Source: Ralstonia thomasii
GTDB lineage: Bacteria; Pseudomonadota; Gammaproteobacteria; Burkholderiales; Burkholderiaceae
Direction: 5' to 3' (one strand)
Assembly (NCBI RefSeq): GCF_958405895.1
Contig: NZ_CATZAR010000008.1
Length of the DNA: 64,000 nucleotides
This document shows, piece by piece, positions 53,670-62,219 of the stretch. Below the pieces are notes generated by a model. That model was given only the letters and a program-made list of their open reading frames with translations. It had not been told where the DNA came from and made no database searches. Made by a program: the position numbers and the translations under genes. Each line of letters starts with the position of its first letter. Position 1 is the first letter of the stretch.

Positions 53670-54684
53670 CGGAATCGGGGCCCTGGAAAGCGTTGAGGAA
53701 ATCGGTACACTCGGCGGGCAACGGCGCATTGAACGTGACGACTTCACCGCTATGCGGATGCGTCAGTTGTAGGCGATGCGCATGCAAGAACATCCGCGCC
53801 AGTCGCGGCGAAGCATTCGCGCGGGATAGCGCCTTGTTCAGGGCGAAGTCGCCGTACTTGTCGTCGCCCAGGATTGGAAAACCCGCGTGGGCCAAATGCA
53901 CCCGGATCTGGTGCGTGCGCCCGGTCTTCAGTTCGGCCTCCAGCAACGTGTATGGGCCAAACACGCCGACCTTGTTGAAGATCGTGTGCGACGCCTGCCC
54001 ATCGGCCTGCACGCGCACGCGGCGCTCGCCTTCCGGCGTGGTGTATTTGTGCAGTGGCGACTTGATGTGTTGTCGCTTGTGCGGCCAGACGCCCTTCACC
54101 GCCGCAAAGTACCGCTTGTCCAACTGGCCTTCGCGGATCTGCTCATGCAGCGCCACCAGCGCAGAGCGTTTTTTTGCAAGCAGCAGCACGCCCGACGTTT
54201 CGCGGTCGAGGCGGTGCACCAGTTCCAGGAACTTGGCGTCGGGGCGCGACTGACGCAATTGTTCAATCACCCCGAAGGCCACCCCGGAGCCGCCGTGCAC
54301 GGCCACCCCGGCGGGCTTATCGATCACCAAAAGATGCGTATCTTCGTGAAGGATCGTGAATTCTGCCGCCGGCACAGGGCGGGCCGCTTCCACCTGCTGG
54401 GCAATCCGCAGCGGCGGAATACGAACCAGATCGCCGAGTTTCAGACGGTATTCCGCGTCGATGCGGCCTTTGTTGACTCGCACCTCGCCGGAACGCAGGA
54501 TGCGGTAGATATGGCTCTTGGGCACGCCCTTGGCCACGCGCATCAGGAAATTGTCGATGCGCTGCCCTTCGGCGTCTTCACCGATTTCAACATAGGCGAC
54601 TGACTTGCCGTCGAGCGCATCGCCGAGTGTGCCACGTCCGGCCTGTTGAATGCGGCCATCAAATGGATGGCGTAACTCATTCAT
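53650..54684 (-). CDS. rluC: 23S rRNA pseudouridine synthase RluC
   Basis: A 344-residue RluA-family enzyme that forms pseudouridine at 955, 2504 and 2580 of 23S rRNA in E. coli. An N-terminal S4 RNA-binding domain (GQRIDNFLMRVAKGVPKSHI with YRILRSGEVRVNKGRIDAEY) is followed by the catalytic domain with LVIDKPAGVAVHGGSG, the catalytic Asp in LVHRLDRETSGVLLLAKKRS and GRTHQIRVHLAHAGFPILGD. It is first of rluC-HAD-Rieske-S49 on minus, divergent from rne. A possible extended -10 (TGTGTACAAT on minus) lies at 54756. Confidence 0.95.
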   Translation of the reverse strand: MNELRHPFDGRIQQAGRGTLGDALDGKSVAYVEIGEDAEGQRIDNFLMRVAKGVPKSHIYRILRSGEVRVNKGRIDAEYRLKLGDLVRIPPLRIAQQVEAARPVPAAEFTILHEDTHLLVIDKPAGVAVHGGSGVAFGVIEQLRQSRPDAKFLELVHRLDRETSGVLLLAKKRSALVALHEQIREGQLDKRYFAAVKGVWPHKRQHIKSPLHKYTTPEGERRVRVQADGQASHTIFNKVGVFGPYTLLEAELKTGRTHQIRVHLAHAGFPILGDDKYGDFALNKALSRANASPRLARMFLHAHRLQLTHPHSGEVVTFNAPLPAECTDFLNAFQGPDSDAAAAL

Positions 54685-55425
54685 TTTCAATATAATTTTC
54701 TCGCTGGACAGTCGTTTAGGCGCCAGCAACAGCCGGTCGGAACGAAACAACAGGTATTGTACACAGCCACCGTTTCGGTCCGGAACGTGCCGATCTCTCG
54801 CCCACTTGTGTTACAAAGCTAATCACGTGGCCGACTCTTCGGCACGAAAGCAGCACGCACCGCTGTCCCATCGCGCAAGACGTGAACCAAAGATCACGTC
54901 GGCAACATCGGCCAGCGTAGAACGAGCAGCTGGTAGAACAGAATTCAAAGGCGGGCGCCACATGGTCATCCATATGGCGCCCGCTTGGTGAAAGAAGCCC
55001 TTGCCGCACCAGACTGGTGCCGGCCGGCTGAACATCCGGTTACCGCGTTGCCATGGCGGTCCGGCGGCAAAACTCTAAAAAGCAGCACGCCGCCCGATTT
55101 GCCCCGCCGCGGGTTTCGTCCGGAAAGGCCGTCCGTCAATTCGCTCTTTGTGGTCGCTTCACGCGACTCGCCGCCGCCGGCCCACCTGCAAATGCATCTG
55201 GCCCGTGGCACGAGTGACAGGACGCGCAACTGGACGCCAACGGCGTCCGCGGACTCCGCCCTGCCATCCATGATGACGCGTGGAATGCCCTCATTTCTTT
55301 CGCCCGTGCCCCGTCGCGCCTTCCTTGTTTTGTTGGGCGACACCTCGGCAATTCGTTGACCACCCGCTCCGCCTTTGCGTGCTCCATGAAGCGCCGTGCT
55401 TGCACGGCATTGGAGTGAGGTTGCA
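54685..55425. promoter_or_regulatory. long gap between rluC and rne, likely rne leader
   Basis: A 741-bp stretch without a supportable gene separates the divergent rluC and rne starts. In E. coli and relatives the long rne leader carries an RNase E-sensed hairpin for autoregulation; by analogy this region may do so. A strong hairpin at 54951-54984 is the clearest structure. No rho-independent terminator is seen. Confidence 0.55.
54951..54984. other. strong hairpin in the rluC-rne gap
   Basis: GCGGGCGCCA and TGGCGCCCGC form a perfect 10-bp stem. After one C-A mismatch an inner ATGG/CCAT stem closes on a TCAT tetraloop. No T-run follows, so not a terminator. If transcribed with rne it would lie about 440 nt before the start codon. 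Confidence 0.6.
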
Positions 55426-58400
55426 ATGAAACGCATGTTGTTCAATGCGACGCAGCAAGAAGAATTGCGCGTCGCCATTGTCGATGGTCAGAAACTGATC
55501 GACATCGACATCGAAACCGCCGGGCGCGAGCAGCGCAAAGGCAATATCTACAAGGGTGTCATCACCCGCATCGAACCGTCGCTGGAAGCGTGCTTCGTCA
55601 ACTACGGCGAAGAGCGGCACGGTTTTCTCCCCTTCAAGGAAGTCGCCCGCGCCTATTTCAAGGACGGTGTGGACGTGCGCGGCGCGCGCATCCAGGATGC
55701 CCTGTCTGAAGGCCAGGAGCTGATCGTCCAGGTTGAAAAGGAAGAACGCGGCAACAAGGGAGCAGCCCTGACCACGTTCATCTCGCTGGCTGGCCGCTAC
55801 CTCGTGCTGATGCCGAACAACCCGCGCGGCGGCGGCGTGTCGCGCCGCATCGAGGGCGAGGACCGCCAGGAACTGCGCGAGACGATGGCGCAACTGGAAG
55901 TGCCGGACGGCATGAGCATCATCGCCCGCACCGCCGGCATTGGCCGCTCGGCCGAAGAGCTGCAGTGGGACTTGAACTACCTGATGCAGCTGTGGAAAGC
56001 CGTCGATGGTGCCGCCGTCGACAACAAAGCCCCGCTGCTGATCTATCTCGAATCCAGCCTGGTGATCCGCGCCATCCGCGATTACTTCCAGCCGGATATC
56101 GGCGAAATCCTGATCGATACGGACGACATCTACGATCAGGCCCGCGCCTTCATGAGCGTGGTGATGCCCGACAACATGAATCGGGTGAAGAAGTACCGCG
56201 ACGACGTTCCCCTGTTCTCGCGCTTCCAGATCGAACACCAGATTGAATCAGCGTACTCGCGCATGGTCATGCTGCCCTCGGGCGGCGCCATTGTGATTGA
56301 CCACACCGAGGCGCTCGTCGCCATTGACGTGAACTCAGCGCGCGCTACCAAGGGCGCCGATATCGAAGAAACCGCCGCGCGCACCAACCTTGAGGCTGCC
56401 GACGAAATCGCTCGCCAGCTCCGCCTGCGTGACCTCGGCGGCCTGATCGTGATCGACTTCATCGACATGGAGTCGAGCAAGGCGCAGAAGGATGTCGAAA
56501 CCCGCCTGAAAGACGCGCTGCGTCACGACCGCGCCCGGGTGCAAATGGGCAAGATCAGCCGCTTCGGCCTGATGGAGCTGTCGCGCCAGCGCCTGCGTCC
56601 GTCGCTGTCGGAAGGCTCGCACGTCACTTGCCCACGCTGTAACGGCACGGGGCATATCCGCGATACCGAATCGTCCGCCCTGCAGGTGCTGCGCATCATC
56701 CAGGAAGAGGCGATGAAGGAAAACACCGCCGCGATCCACTGCCAGGTGCCGGTGGAAGTGGCTGCGTTCCTTCTCAACGAGAAGCGCCCGGACATCAACC
56801 TGATCGAGACGCGCTTCAAGGTCAACGTGCTGCTGATTCCGAACAAGCATCTGGAGACGCCGCACTACAAGCTGGAACGCCTGCGCCACGACGATCCGCG
56901 CCTGGACGACGACAAGGCCAGCTATAAGATGGCCGAAGAGGCCGCCAAGGAGCTGGAAGCCGACACCGCTTACAGCACCCGCAAGGAAACTGCCAAGCCG
57001 CGCCAGGAAGCTGCCGTCAAGGGCATCACGCCGGACCAACCGGCACCCGTGTCGGTGCCGCGCGCTGAGCGTCCGGTTCGTACTGAAGCCGCTCCGGCAC
57101 CGCAAGCGCCGGCCCCGGCTCCGGTCCCTGCCCAAGGTGGTTTTGTCTCGTGGCTGAAATCGCTGTTTGGCGCCAAACCGGCCGAGCCGGTGGTGGCTGC
57201 GCCGGTCGAAACGCCGAAGCAACGAGCTGAAGAAGGCAACCGCCAAGGCCGCGGCAATCGCCAGGACCGTGGTGGCCGAGGCCAGCGTGGCGAACGTGGC
57301 GAGCGCCAAGGTCAAGGCCAGAACGGCCGCGATGGCAGCCGCCAGGGCCGTGAGCGCAACGAAGCCCGCGAAGGTCAGCAACAAGTCCAGCGCGAAGGTC
57401 AACGTGACGGTCAGCGCGGCAACCGCGATCGCAACCGCCAGCCGGCCCAGGTCGAAGGCGCTGTCCGCGAGACGGCTGAAGCGCGCCAGCCGCAGCAAGG
57501 TCAGGAGGTTCGCACCGAGGGCCAGAACCAGGGCCAAGGCCGCCGGGAGCGCAACCAGGAACGTCGCGAGCGCCAACCGCGTGAAGGCCGAGAAGCCCGC
57601 GAAGGTCGTGAACCGCGCGAGCCGCGTGAAAACCGTGAGCCGCGCGAAAACCGTGGCGAGCGCGACGCACAAGCCAAGGAAGCCGCTTCCCTGGCTGCCG
57701 AAGGCCTGATCGACCAGACCGCCGCATCGCAAGTGCCGCAACCGCTGCTCGACACCGCTGCTCCGGTAGAAGGCATCGAGGGCGAAGGCGTGACGCCGGG
57801 CGCGGAAGTCAACGGTGAAGGCGAAGAGCGCCGTCGTCGTGGGCGCCGTGGCCGCAACCGCTATCGCCGTGACCGCGAGGGCGCGGAAGGCGTCCGTGCG
57901 GAAGGTGAAGGTGAAGGCGAAAACGAAGGCGCCGAAAGCGCAGACGAAGCCGTCGCCGACATGCATGCCGAGCCGGTGCTGCCCGCAACCGTGGCGGAAC
58001 CTGTGCAGACGACGTCGTTTGCACCGGTTGAGAACCCGGCTCCGGTGGTGCAGGAACCGGTGCATGCTGCGGAAGCCGTGGCCCCTGTGTCGGCCCTGCC
58101 GCAAGTGCAACCGACGGAGCCCGCCCTTGCAGCCGCTATCGCAGCGCCCGCAGCGGAAGTCGAAGCGGAAGCGCCTCAAGAGGCCATCGTGACGGCATTT
58201 GCGGAAGTGCCGGCTCCGGTCAGCACGATCGCCAAGGCTTCGCCGCTGCCGATCGAGACGCTGCAGAGCGTGCTGGACAATGCCGGAATGACGTGGGTCC
58301 ACACTGACAGTCAGAAGCTGCGCGCCTCGCAGGAAGAGGCTGCACGCACCGTTACGGCACCGCGTGTGCCGCGCGAGCGCAAACCGCTGCCGCCGGTCCA

Positions 58401-58461
58401 GCACGGCCCGATGGTTCTGGTCGAGACCCACCGTCCGGCGGGTGGCGCAGACCAGCAGTAA
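55426..58461 (+). CDS. rne: ribonuclease E
   Basis: A 1011-residue endonuclease that leads mRNA turnover and rRNA/tRNA processing. The catalytic half includes the S1 domain start (GNIYKGVITRIEPSLEACFV), the DNase I-like site VAIDVNSARATKGADIEETA and GGLIVIDFIDMES with the metal Asp residues, and the Zn-link VTCPRCNGTGHI. Near residue 573 an amphipathic stretch GGFVSWLKSLFGAKP matches the membrane-binding segment of E. coli RNase E. The rest is a low-complexity scaffold: RQGRGN/RQDRGGRGQRGERG and REPREN-type Arg/Glu repeats (about residues 600-755), then an Ala/Pro/Glu tail. The start follows GGAGTGAGG. Confidence 0.97.
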   Translation: MKRMLFNATQQEELRVAIVDGQKLIDIDIETAGREQRKGNIYKGVITRIEPSLEACFVNYGEERHGFLPFKEVARAYFKDGVDVRGARIQDALSEGQELIVQVEKEERGNKGAALTTFISLAGRYLVLMPNNPRGGGVSRRIEGEDRQELRETMAQLEVPDGMSIIARTAGIGRSAEELQWDLNYLMQLWKAVDGAAVDNKAPLLIYLESSLVIRAIRDYFQPDIGEILIDTDDIYDQARAFMSVVMPDNMNRVKKYRDDVPLFSRFQIEHQIESAYSRMVMLPSGGAIVIDHTEALVAIDVNSARATKGADIEETAARTNLEAADEIARQLRLRDLGGLIVIDFIDMESSKAQKDVETRLKDALRHDRARVQMGKISRFGLMELSRQRLRPSLSEGSHVTCPRCNGTGHIRDTESSALQVLRIIQEEAMKENTAAIHCQVPVEVAAFLLNEKRPDINLIETRFKVNVLLIPNKHLETPHYKLERLRHDDPRLDDDKASYKMAEEAAKELEADTAYSTRKETAKPRQEAAVKGITPDQPAPVSVPRAERPVRTEAAPAPQAPAPAPVPAQGGFVSWLKSLFGAKPAEPVVAAPVETPKQRAEEGNRQGRGNRQDRGGRGQRGERGERQGQGQNGRDGSRQGRERNEAREGQQQVQREGQRDGQRGNRDRNRQPAQVEGAVRETAEARQPQQGQEVRTEGQNQGQGRRERNQERRERQPREGREAREGREPREPRENREPRENRGERDAQAKEAASLAAEGLIDQTAASQVPQPLLDTAAPVEGIEGEGVTPGAEVNGEGEERRRRGRRGRNRYRRDREGAEGVRAEGEGEGENEGAESADEAVADMHAEPVLPATVAEPVQTTSFAPVENPAPVVQEPVHAAEAVAPVSALPQVQPTEPALAAAIAAPAAEVEAEAPQEAIVTAFAEVPAPVSTIAKASPLPIETLQSVLDNAGMTWVHTDSQKLRASQEEAARTVTAPRVPRERKPLPPVQHGPMVLVETHRPAGGADQQ

Positions 58462-58497
58462 GCAGCACACCGGCGGGTAACCGCCGGGGCAAGTGCC

Positions 58498-58523
58498 TGG
58501 GGGCGGCTTCGGCCGCCCTTTTT
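58498..58523 (+). terminator. rho-independent terminator after rne
   Basis: GGGCGGC and GCCGCCC pair on a TTCG tetraloop, followed by TTTTT. Confidence 0.95.
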
Positions 58524-58644
58524 CCTGTGCGCGATCTATCGAGTATGAAACCCCACCGCTCGCGCGGAACAGGGGCTGCGCTACACTCGAACCTGTATCG
58601 AGTGCAACACTCCCGCTTCGTGGATTGACGCACCGCACCACACC

Positions 58645-59766
58645 ATGACCGAAACCGTCATCCCCCTCTACGATCTGCGTGATGGCCAGCACCATCGCGC
58701 CACGGTGCCCGCCGTGCCCAATGTGCTTGTCCCGGCAGAGGGCAGGCTGACGGACACGCGCGGCCGCCGGCTGCACGATCTGCGCGTCTCGGTGACAGAC
58801 CGCTGCAACTTCCGCTGCGTCTACTGCATGCCGAAGGACGTGTTCGACAAGGATTACCGCTTCCTGCGGCATTCCGAGCTGCTGTCGTTCGAAGAGATCG
58901 AGCGCATGGCGCGGCTGTTTATCGAGCACGGCGTCGAGAAGATCCGCCTGACCGGCGGCGAGCCGCTGCTGCGCAAAGACATCGAACGTCTGGTCGAAAT
59001 GCTCGCGCGCCTCACCACCGCCGAAGGCAAGCCGCTAGACCTCACGCTCACGACCAACGGCGCCCTGCTCGCTCGCAAGGCGCAATCGCTGAAAGATGCG
59101 GGCCTCACTCGCGTGACCGTCAGCCTCGACGGCATCGACGATGCGACTTTCCGCCGCATGAACGATGTCGATTTTGCGGTGGGCGAAGTGCTGCACGGCA
59201 TTGAAGTCGCGCAGAACGCCGGACTGGCGCCGATCAAGGTCAACATGGTCGTCAAGAAAGGCGACAACGAAGACCAGATCGTGCCGATGGCGCGCCACTT
59301 CCGCGGCAGCGGCATCATCGTGCGCTTTATCGAATACATGGATGTGGGCACGACCAACCATTGGGACATGCGCTCCGTCGTGCCGTCGGCCGAGGTGATC
59401 AAGCGCCTTTCGCCCGAGTTTGCGCTCGAGCCGGTGTCGGCGAATTACAGCGGCGAAACGGCCGAGCGCTGGCGCTACGTCGACGGCGCTGGCGAGGTCG
59501 GCGTGATCTCGAGCGTGACCCAGGCGTTCTGCCACGATTGCACGCGCGCGCGGTTGTCGACCGAAGGCAAGCTGTATCTCTGCCTGTTCGCCACCGAAGG
59601 CTTCGACCTGCGCGCGTTATTGCGCGGCGGCGCGACCGATCTGGAACTCTCCAACGCGATCCGCACGGTCTGGCAAGGCCGCGCCGATCGCTACTCCGAA
59701 TTGCGTGCCAGCGGCAAGGCCCAGCCAGCCGGCCGGCGCATCGAAATGTCCTACATCGGCGGCTGA
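58645..59766 (+). CDS. moaA: GTP 3',8-cyclase (molybdenum cofactor)
   Basis: A 373-residue radical-SAM enzyme that, with MoaC, turns GTP into cyclic pyranopterin monophosphate. The SAM cluster motif is SVTDRCNFRCVYCMPKD; IRLTGGEPLLRKD and LTLTTNGALLARKAQSLKDA follow. The second cluster is held by CHDCTRARLSTEGKLYLC, and the C-terminal GG is preserved (MSYIGG). A 40-residue extension precedes the core. moaC is not in the window. It is followed by mobA after 20 bp. Confidence 0.97.
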   Translation: MTETVIPLYDLRDGQHHRATVPAVPNVLVPAEGRLTDTRGRRLHDLRVSVTDRCNFRCVYCMPKDVFDKDYRFLRHSELLSFEEIERMARLFIEHGVEKIRLTGGEPLLRKDIERLVEMLARLTTAEGKPLDLTLTTNGALLARKAQSLKDAGLTRVTVSLDGIDDATFRRMNDVDFAVGEVLHGIEVAQNAGLAPIKVNMVVKKGDNEDQIVPMARHFRGSGIIVRFIEYMDVGTTNHWDMRSVVPSAEVIKRLSPEFALEPVSANYSGETAERWRYVDGAGEVGVISSVTQAFCHDCTRARLSTEGKLYLCLFATEGFDLRALLRGGATDLELSNAIRTVWQGRADRYSELRASGKAQPAGRRIEMSYIGG

Positions 59767-59786
59767 ATCCGCCAGCGTTCAACCAC

Positions 59787-60401
59787 ATGATTCCGACATC
59801 CGACATTACCGGCCTGATCCTGGCCGGCGGCCGGGGCAGCCGCATGGGCGGCGTTGACAAAGGCCTGCAGACGTTTCGCGGCGCGCCGATGGCGATGCAC
59901 ACGCTGATGCGCCTGTCACCCCAGGTGGGCCACATGCTGATCAACGCGAATCGCAACCTCGCCGCGTACGAGTCGTTTGGCGTGCCGGTGGTGGCGGATT
60001 CGGTGCCGGACTTTGCCGGCCCTTTGGCGGGCATCCTGGCCGGGCTGGAGCAATGCCAGACGCGCTACCTGCTGACTGCGCCTTGCGATTCGCCCTTCGT
60101 ACCGACCGACCTGGCCGCCAAGCTCTCGCAGGCAATGGAAGAAGCCAACGCGCGCATCGCCATGCCGGTGACGATGGAGCCGGATGCGCAAGGTCAACCG
60201 CGCCGGCAGGTGCAGCCAGTATTCTGTTTGATCGATGCGCTGCTGGCCGACGACCTGATCGTCTATCTGCAAGGCGGGGGCCGCAAGATCGAAACCTGGA
60301 CGGCGCGCCACGCGACGGTGGACGTGTTGTTTGACGACAGCACCGCCTTCGCCAACATCAACACGCTGGAAGAACTGCACCAGCTGGCCGAGCGCCGCTA
60401 G
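59787..60401 (+). CDS. mobA: molybdenum cofactor guanylyltransferase
   Basis: A 204-residue enzyme that attaches GMP from GTP to Mo-molybdopterin, giving the bis-MGD cofactor used by DMSO-reductase family enzymes. The nucleotide-binding LILAGGRGSRMGGVDKGLQ and LTAPCDSPFVPTDLAA, plus PVFCLIDALLADDL, are typical. It sits between moaA and moeA, 32 bp before the latter, in one probable operon. Confidence 0.95.
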   Translation: MIPTSDITGLILAGGRGSRMGGVDKGLQTFRGAPMAMHTLMRLSPQVGHMLINANRNLAAYESFGVPVVADSVPDFAGPLAGILAGLEQCQTRYLLTAPCDSPFVPTDLAAKLSQAMEEANARIAMPVTMEPDAQGQPRRQVQPVFCLIDALLADDLIVYLQGGGRKIETWTARHATVDVLFDDSTAFANINTLEELHQLAERR

Positions 60402-60433
60402 AGCGCCAACGCCACCGATCCCTCATCGACGTC

Positions 60434-61714
60434 ATGACCACCCTCGCCTCCGTCGTTTCGTGCCTGTCCGATTACGATCCGAACGCCCTGCCCGTCGCGC
60501 AAGCGCAAGCCATCATGCGCGACTTCGTGCAGCCCGTAAGCGGCGTTGCCCGCGTGCCCATCCGCAGCGCGCTCGATCGCGTGCTGGCCGAAGACGTGCT
60601 GTCGTCCATCGACGTGCCTTCGCACGACAACTCGGCGATGGACGGCTTTGCCTTTGCCAGTGCAGAACTTGCAGGCCATGCAGGCGAAATCTCCTTGCGC
60701 GTGATCGGCACGGCGTATGCGGGTATCGCCTTTGACGGCGTGCCCAGCGCAGGCGAAGCCGTGCGCGTGATGACCGGTGCCGTCATGCCGGCCGGCTGCG
60801 ATACGGTCATCCCACAGGAATTCACGCAAGGCGAAGCCGACACCGTTCGCTTTGCCCGCGACGCCGTGCGCGCAGGCGACAACCGACGTCTGCGTGGAGA
60901 AGACCTCGCGCGAGGCAGCGCCGCGCTGTCCGCAGGCCGAACGCTGCGCCCTGCCGATATCGGTTTGCTGGCCTCGCTCGGCATCGCCGAAGTGTCGGTG
61001 CGCCGCAAGCTGCGCGTGGCGTTCTTCTCGACCGGCGACGAGTTGCGCTCCATTGGCGAACCGCTTGACGCCGGCTGCGTGTACGACTCCAACCGCTACA
61101 CGTTACACGGCATGCTTTCGCGCCTGGGTGTTGAACTGCTCGACATGGGCGTCGTGCGCGACGACCCGGCGGCGCTCGAAGCCGCCTTCCGCACCGCCGC
61201 CGAAAACGCCGATGCGATCATCACTTCAGGTGGTGTCTCCGTCGGCGAAGCAGACTTCACCAAACAGATGATGGCCAAGCTGGGCGACGTGACGTTCTGG
61301 AAGATCGCCATGCGCCCGGGCCGGCCGATGGCGTTCGGGCGCATCGCGTCAAATGGCCGCAGCGCCTTCCTTTTTGGCTTGCCGGGCAACCCGGTGGCGG
61401 TGATGGTGACGTTCTATCACTTCGTGCGCGGTGCGCTGCTGCGCATGATGGGCGCCACCGACGCCGGCGCACCGTTGGTGCCGGCCGTGAGCGCCGCCCA
61501 GATCCGCAAGCGCCCGGGGCGCACGGAATATCAGCGCGCGATCGCTGCCCTGAATGATCGCGGCCAGCTCGAAGTCCGCTTGACCGGCCAGCAAGGATCG
61601 GGCGTCCTGCGTTCCATGAGCGAAGCAAATTGCTTCGTCGTGCTCGCCCACGAACAGGGCCAGGTCAACGCCGGCGACGCCGTGCAGGTACTGCTGTTCG
61701 ACGGCCTCGTCTGA
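60434..61714 (+). CDS. moeA: molybdopterin molybdenumtransferase
   Basis: A 426-residue enzyme inserting molybdate into adenylylated molybdopterin. Domains I-II carry LPVAQAQAIMRDFVQPVSGV, DVPSHDNSAMDGFAFASAEL and AVPAGCDTVIPQEF-like text (VMPAGCDTVIPQEFTQGEAD). The MoaB/Mog-like domain has VAFFSTGDELRSIGEPLDAG, ANAIITSGGVSVGEADFT-type text (ADAIITSGGVSVGEADFTKQ) and LFGLPGNPVAVMVTF. It ends the moa-mob-moe operon. Confidence 0.97.
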   Translation: MTTLASVVSCLSDYDPNALPVAQAQAIMRDFVQPVSGVARVPIRSALDRVLAEDVLSSIDVPSHDNSAMDGFAFASAELAGHAGEISLRVIGTAYAGIAFDGVPSAGEAVRVMTGAVMPAGCDTVIPQEFTQGEADTVRFARDAVRAGDNRRLRGEDLARGSAALSAGRTLRPADIGLLASLGIAEVSVRRKLRVAFFSTGDELRSIGEPLDAGCVYDSNRYTLHGMLSRLGVELLDMGVVRDDPAALEAAFRTAAENADAIITSGGVSVGEADFTKQMMAKLGDVTFWKIAMRPGRPMAFGRIASNGRSAFLFGLPGNPVAVMVTFYHFVRGALLRMMGATDAGAPLVPAVSAAQIRKRPGRTEYQRAIAALNDRGQLEVRLTGQQGSGVLRSMSEANCFVVLAHEQGQVNAGDAVQVLLFDGLV

Positions 61715-61865
61715 GCGGCGTGGCGGCAGCGGCTCTTGCGCTGGCTGCAACACCGCATGCTGTCGGTTTTTTGCGTCACCTCCGGGCTGCGGGTATCGGC
61801 GCATCGGTCGATTCGCTACACTCTGCGCCAGTTTGATTGTTTCGGATTTGAGCCTGAGCACTGCC

Positions 61866-62144
61866 ATGATGACCAAGGAGATTGCGTATCTTCACCCGGC
61901 CCACACCGCACGCGCGCTGGTGCTGGTGTATCTCTGTTTCTCGCTGCCGGTCGTAGGGCTGTTCTTCTTCGTCGGCTTCGTCCGCTACGGTGAACTGCCG
62001 ACGATTGTTGTGCTCAGCGGCCTGATCCTCAATGCTTTGGTTGGTTTTGGTGCCCTGTGGCTCGCTTGCCATGCCTACAACTGGGTCGCCGAGCGCTTCG
62101 GCGGCATCGAGATCCTGCTGCGCGACGTGCCGGAAGAAGCCTGA
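61866..62144 (+). CDS. small conserved-type membrane protein
   Basis: A 92-residue protein with two hydrophobic helices (ARALVLVYLCFSLPVVGLFF and IVVLSGLILNALVGFGALWL) and a short charged C-terminus (FGGIEILLRDVPEEA). I do not recognise the family. Two adjacent ATGs are possible starts. It follows moeA by 151 bp and has its own terminator. Separate promoter likely; no functional hint. Confidence 0.7.
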   Translation: MMTKEIAYLHPAHTARALVLVYLCFSLPVVGLFFFVGFVRYGELPTIVVLSGLILNALVGFGALWLACHAYNWVAERFGGIEILLRDVPEEA

Positions 62145-62165
62145 TCGCTTCCGAGGTCCACGAAG

Positions 62166-62195
62166 AAGGGGCGGAATATCCGCCCCTTTTCTTTT
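62166..62195 (+). terminator. rho-independent terminator after the small membrane protein
   Basis: AAGGGGCGGA and TCCGCCCCTT pair with an ATA loop and run into TTCTTTT. It also separates the gene from the convergent rmuC. Confidence 0.92.
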
Positions 62196-62219
62196 GCTGA
62201 CGGCCTAGTCGGACCAGCC

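Noticed and set aside
56335..58929. An 864-codon open frame on minus across rne
   Set aside because: Antisense shadow of the biased RNase E codons; no domains, and long Phe/Leu/Ala runs mirror the Lys/Glu/Arg repeats of rne.
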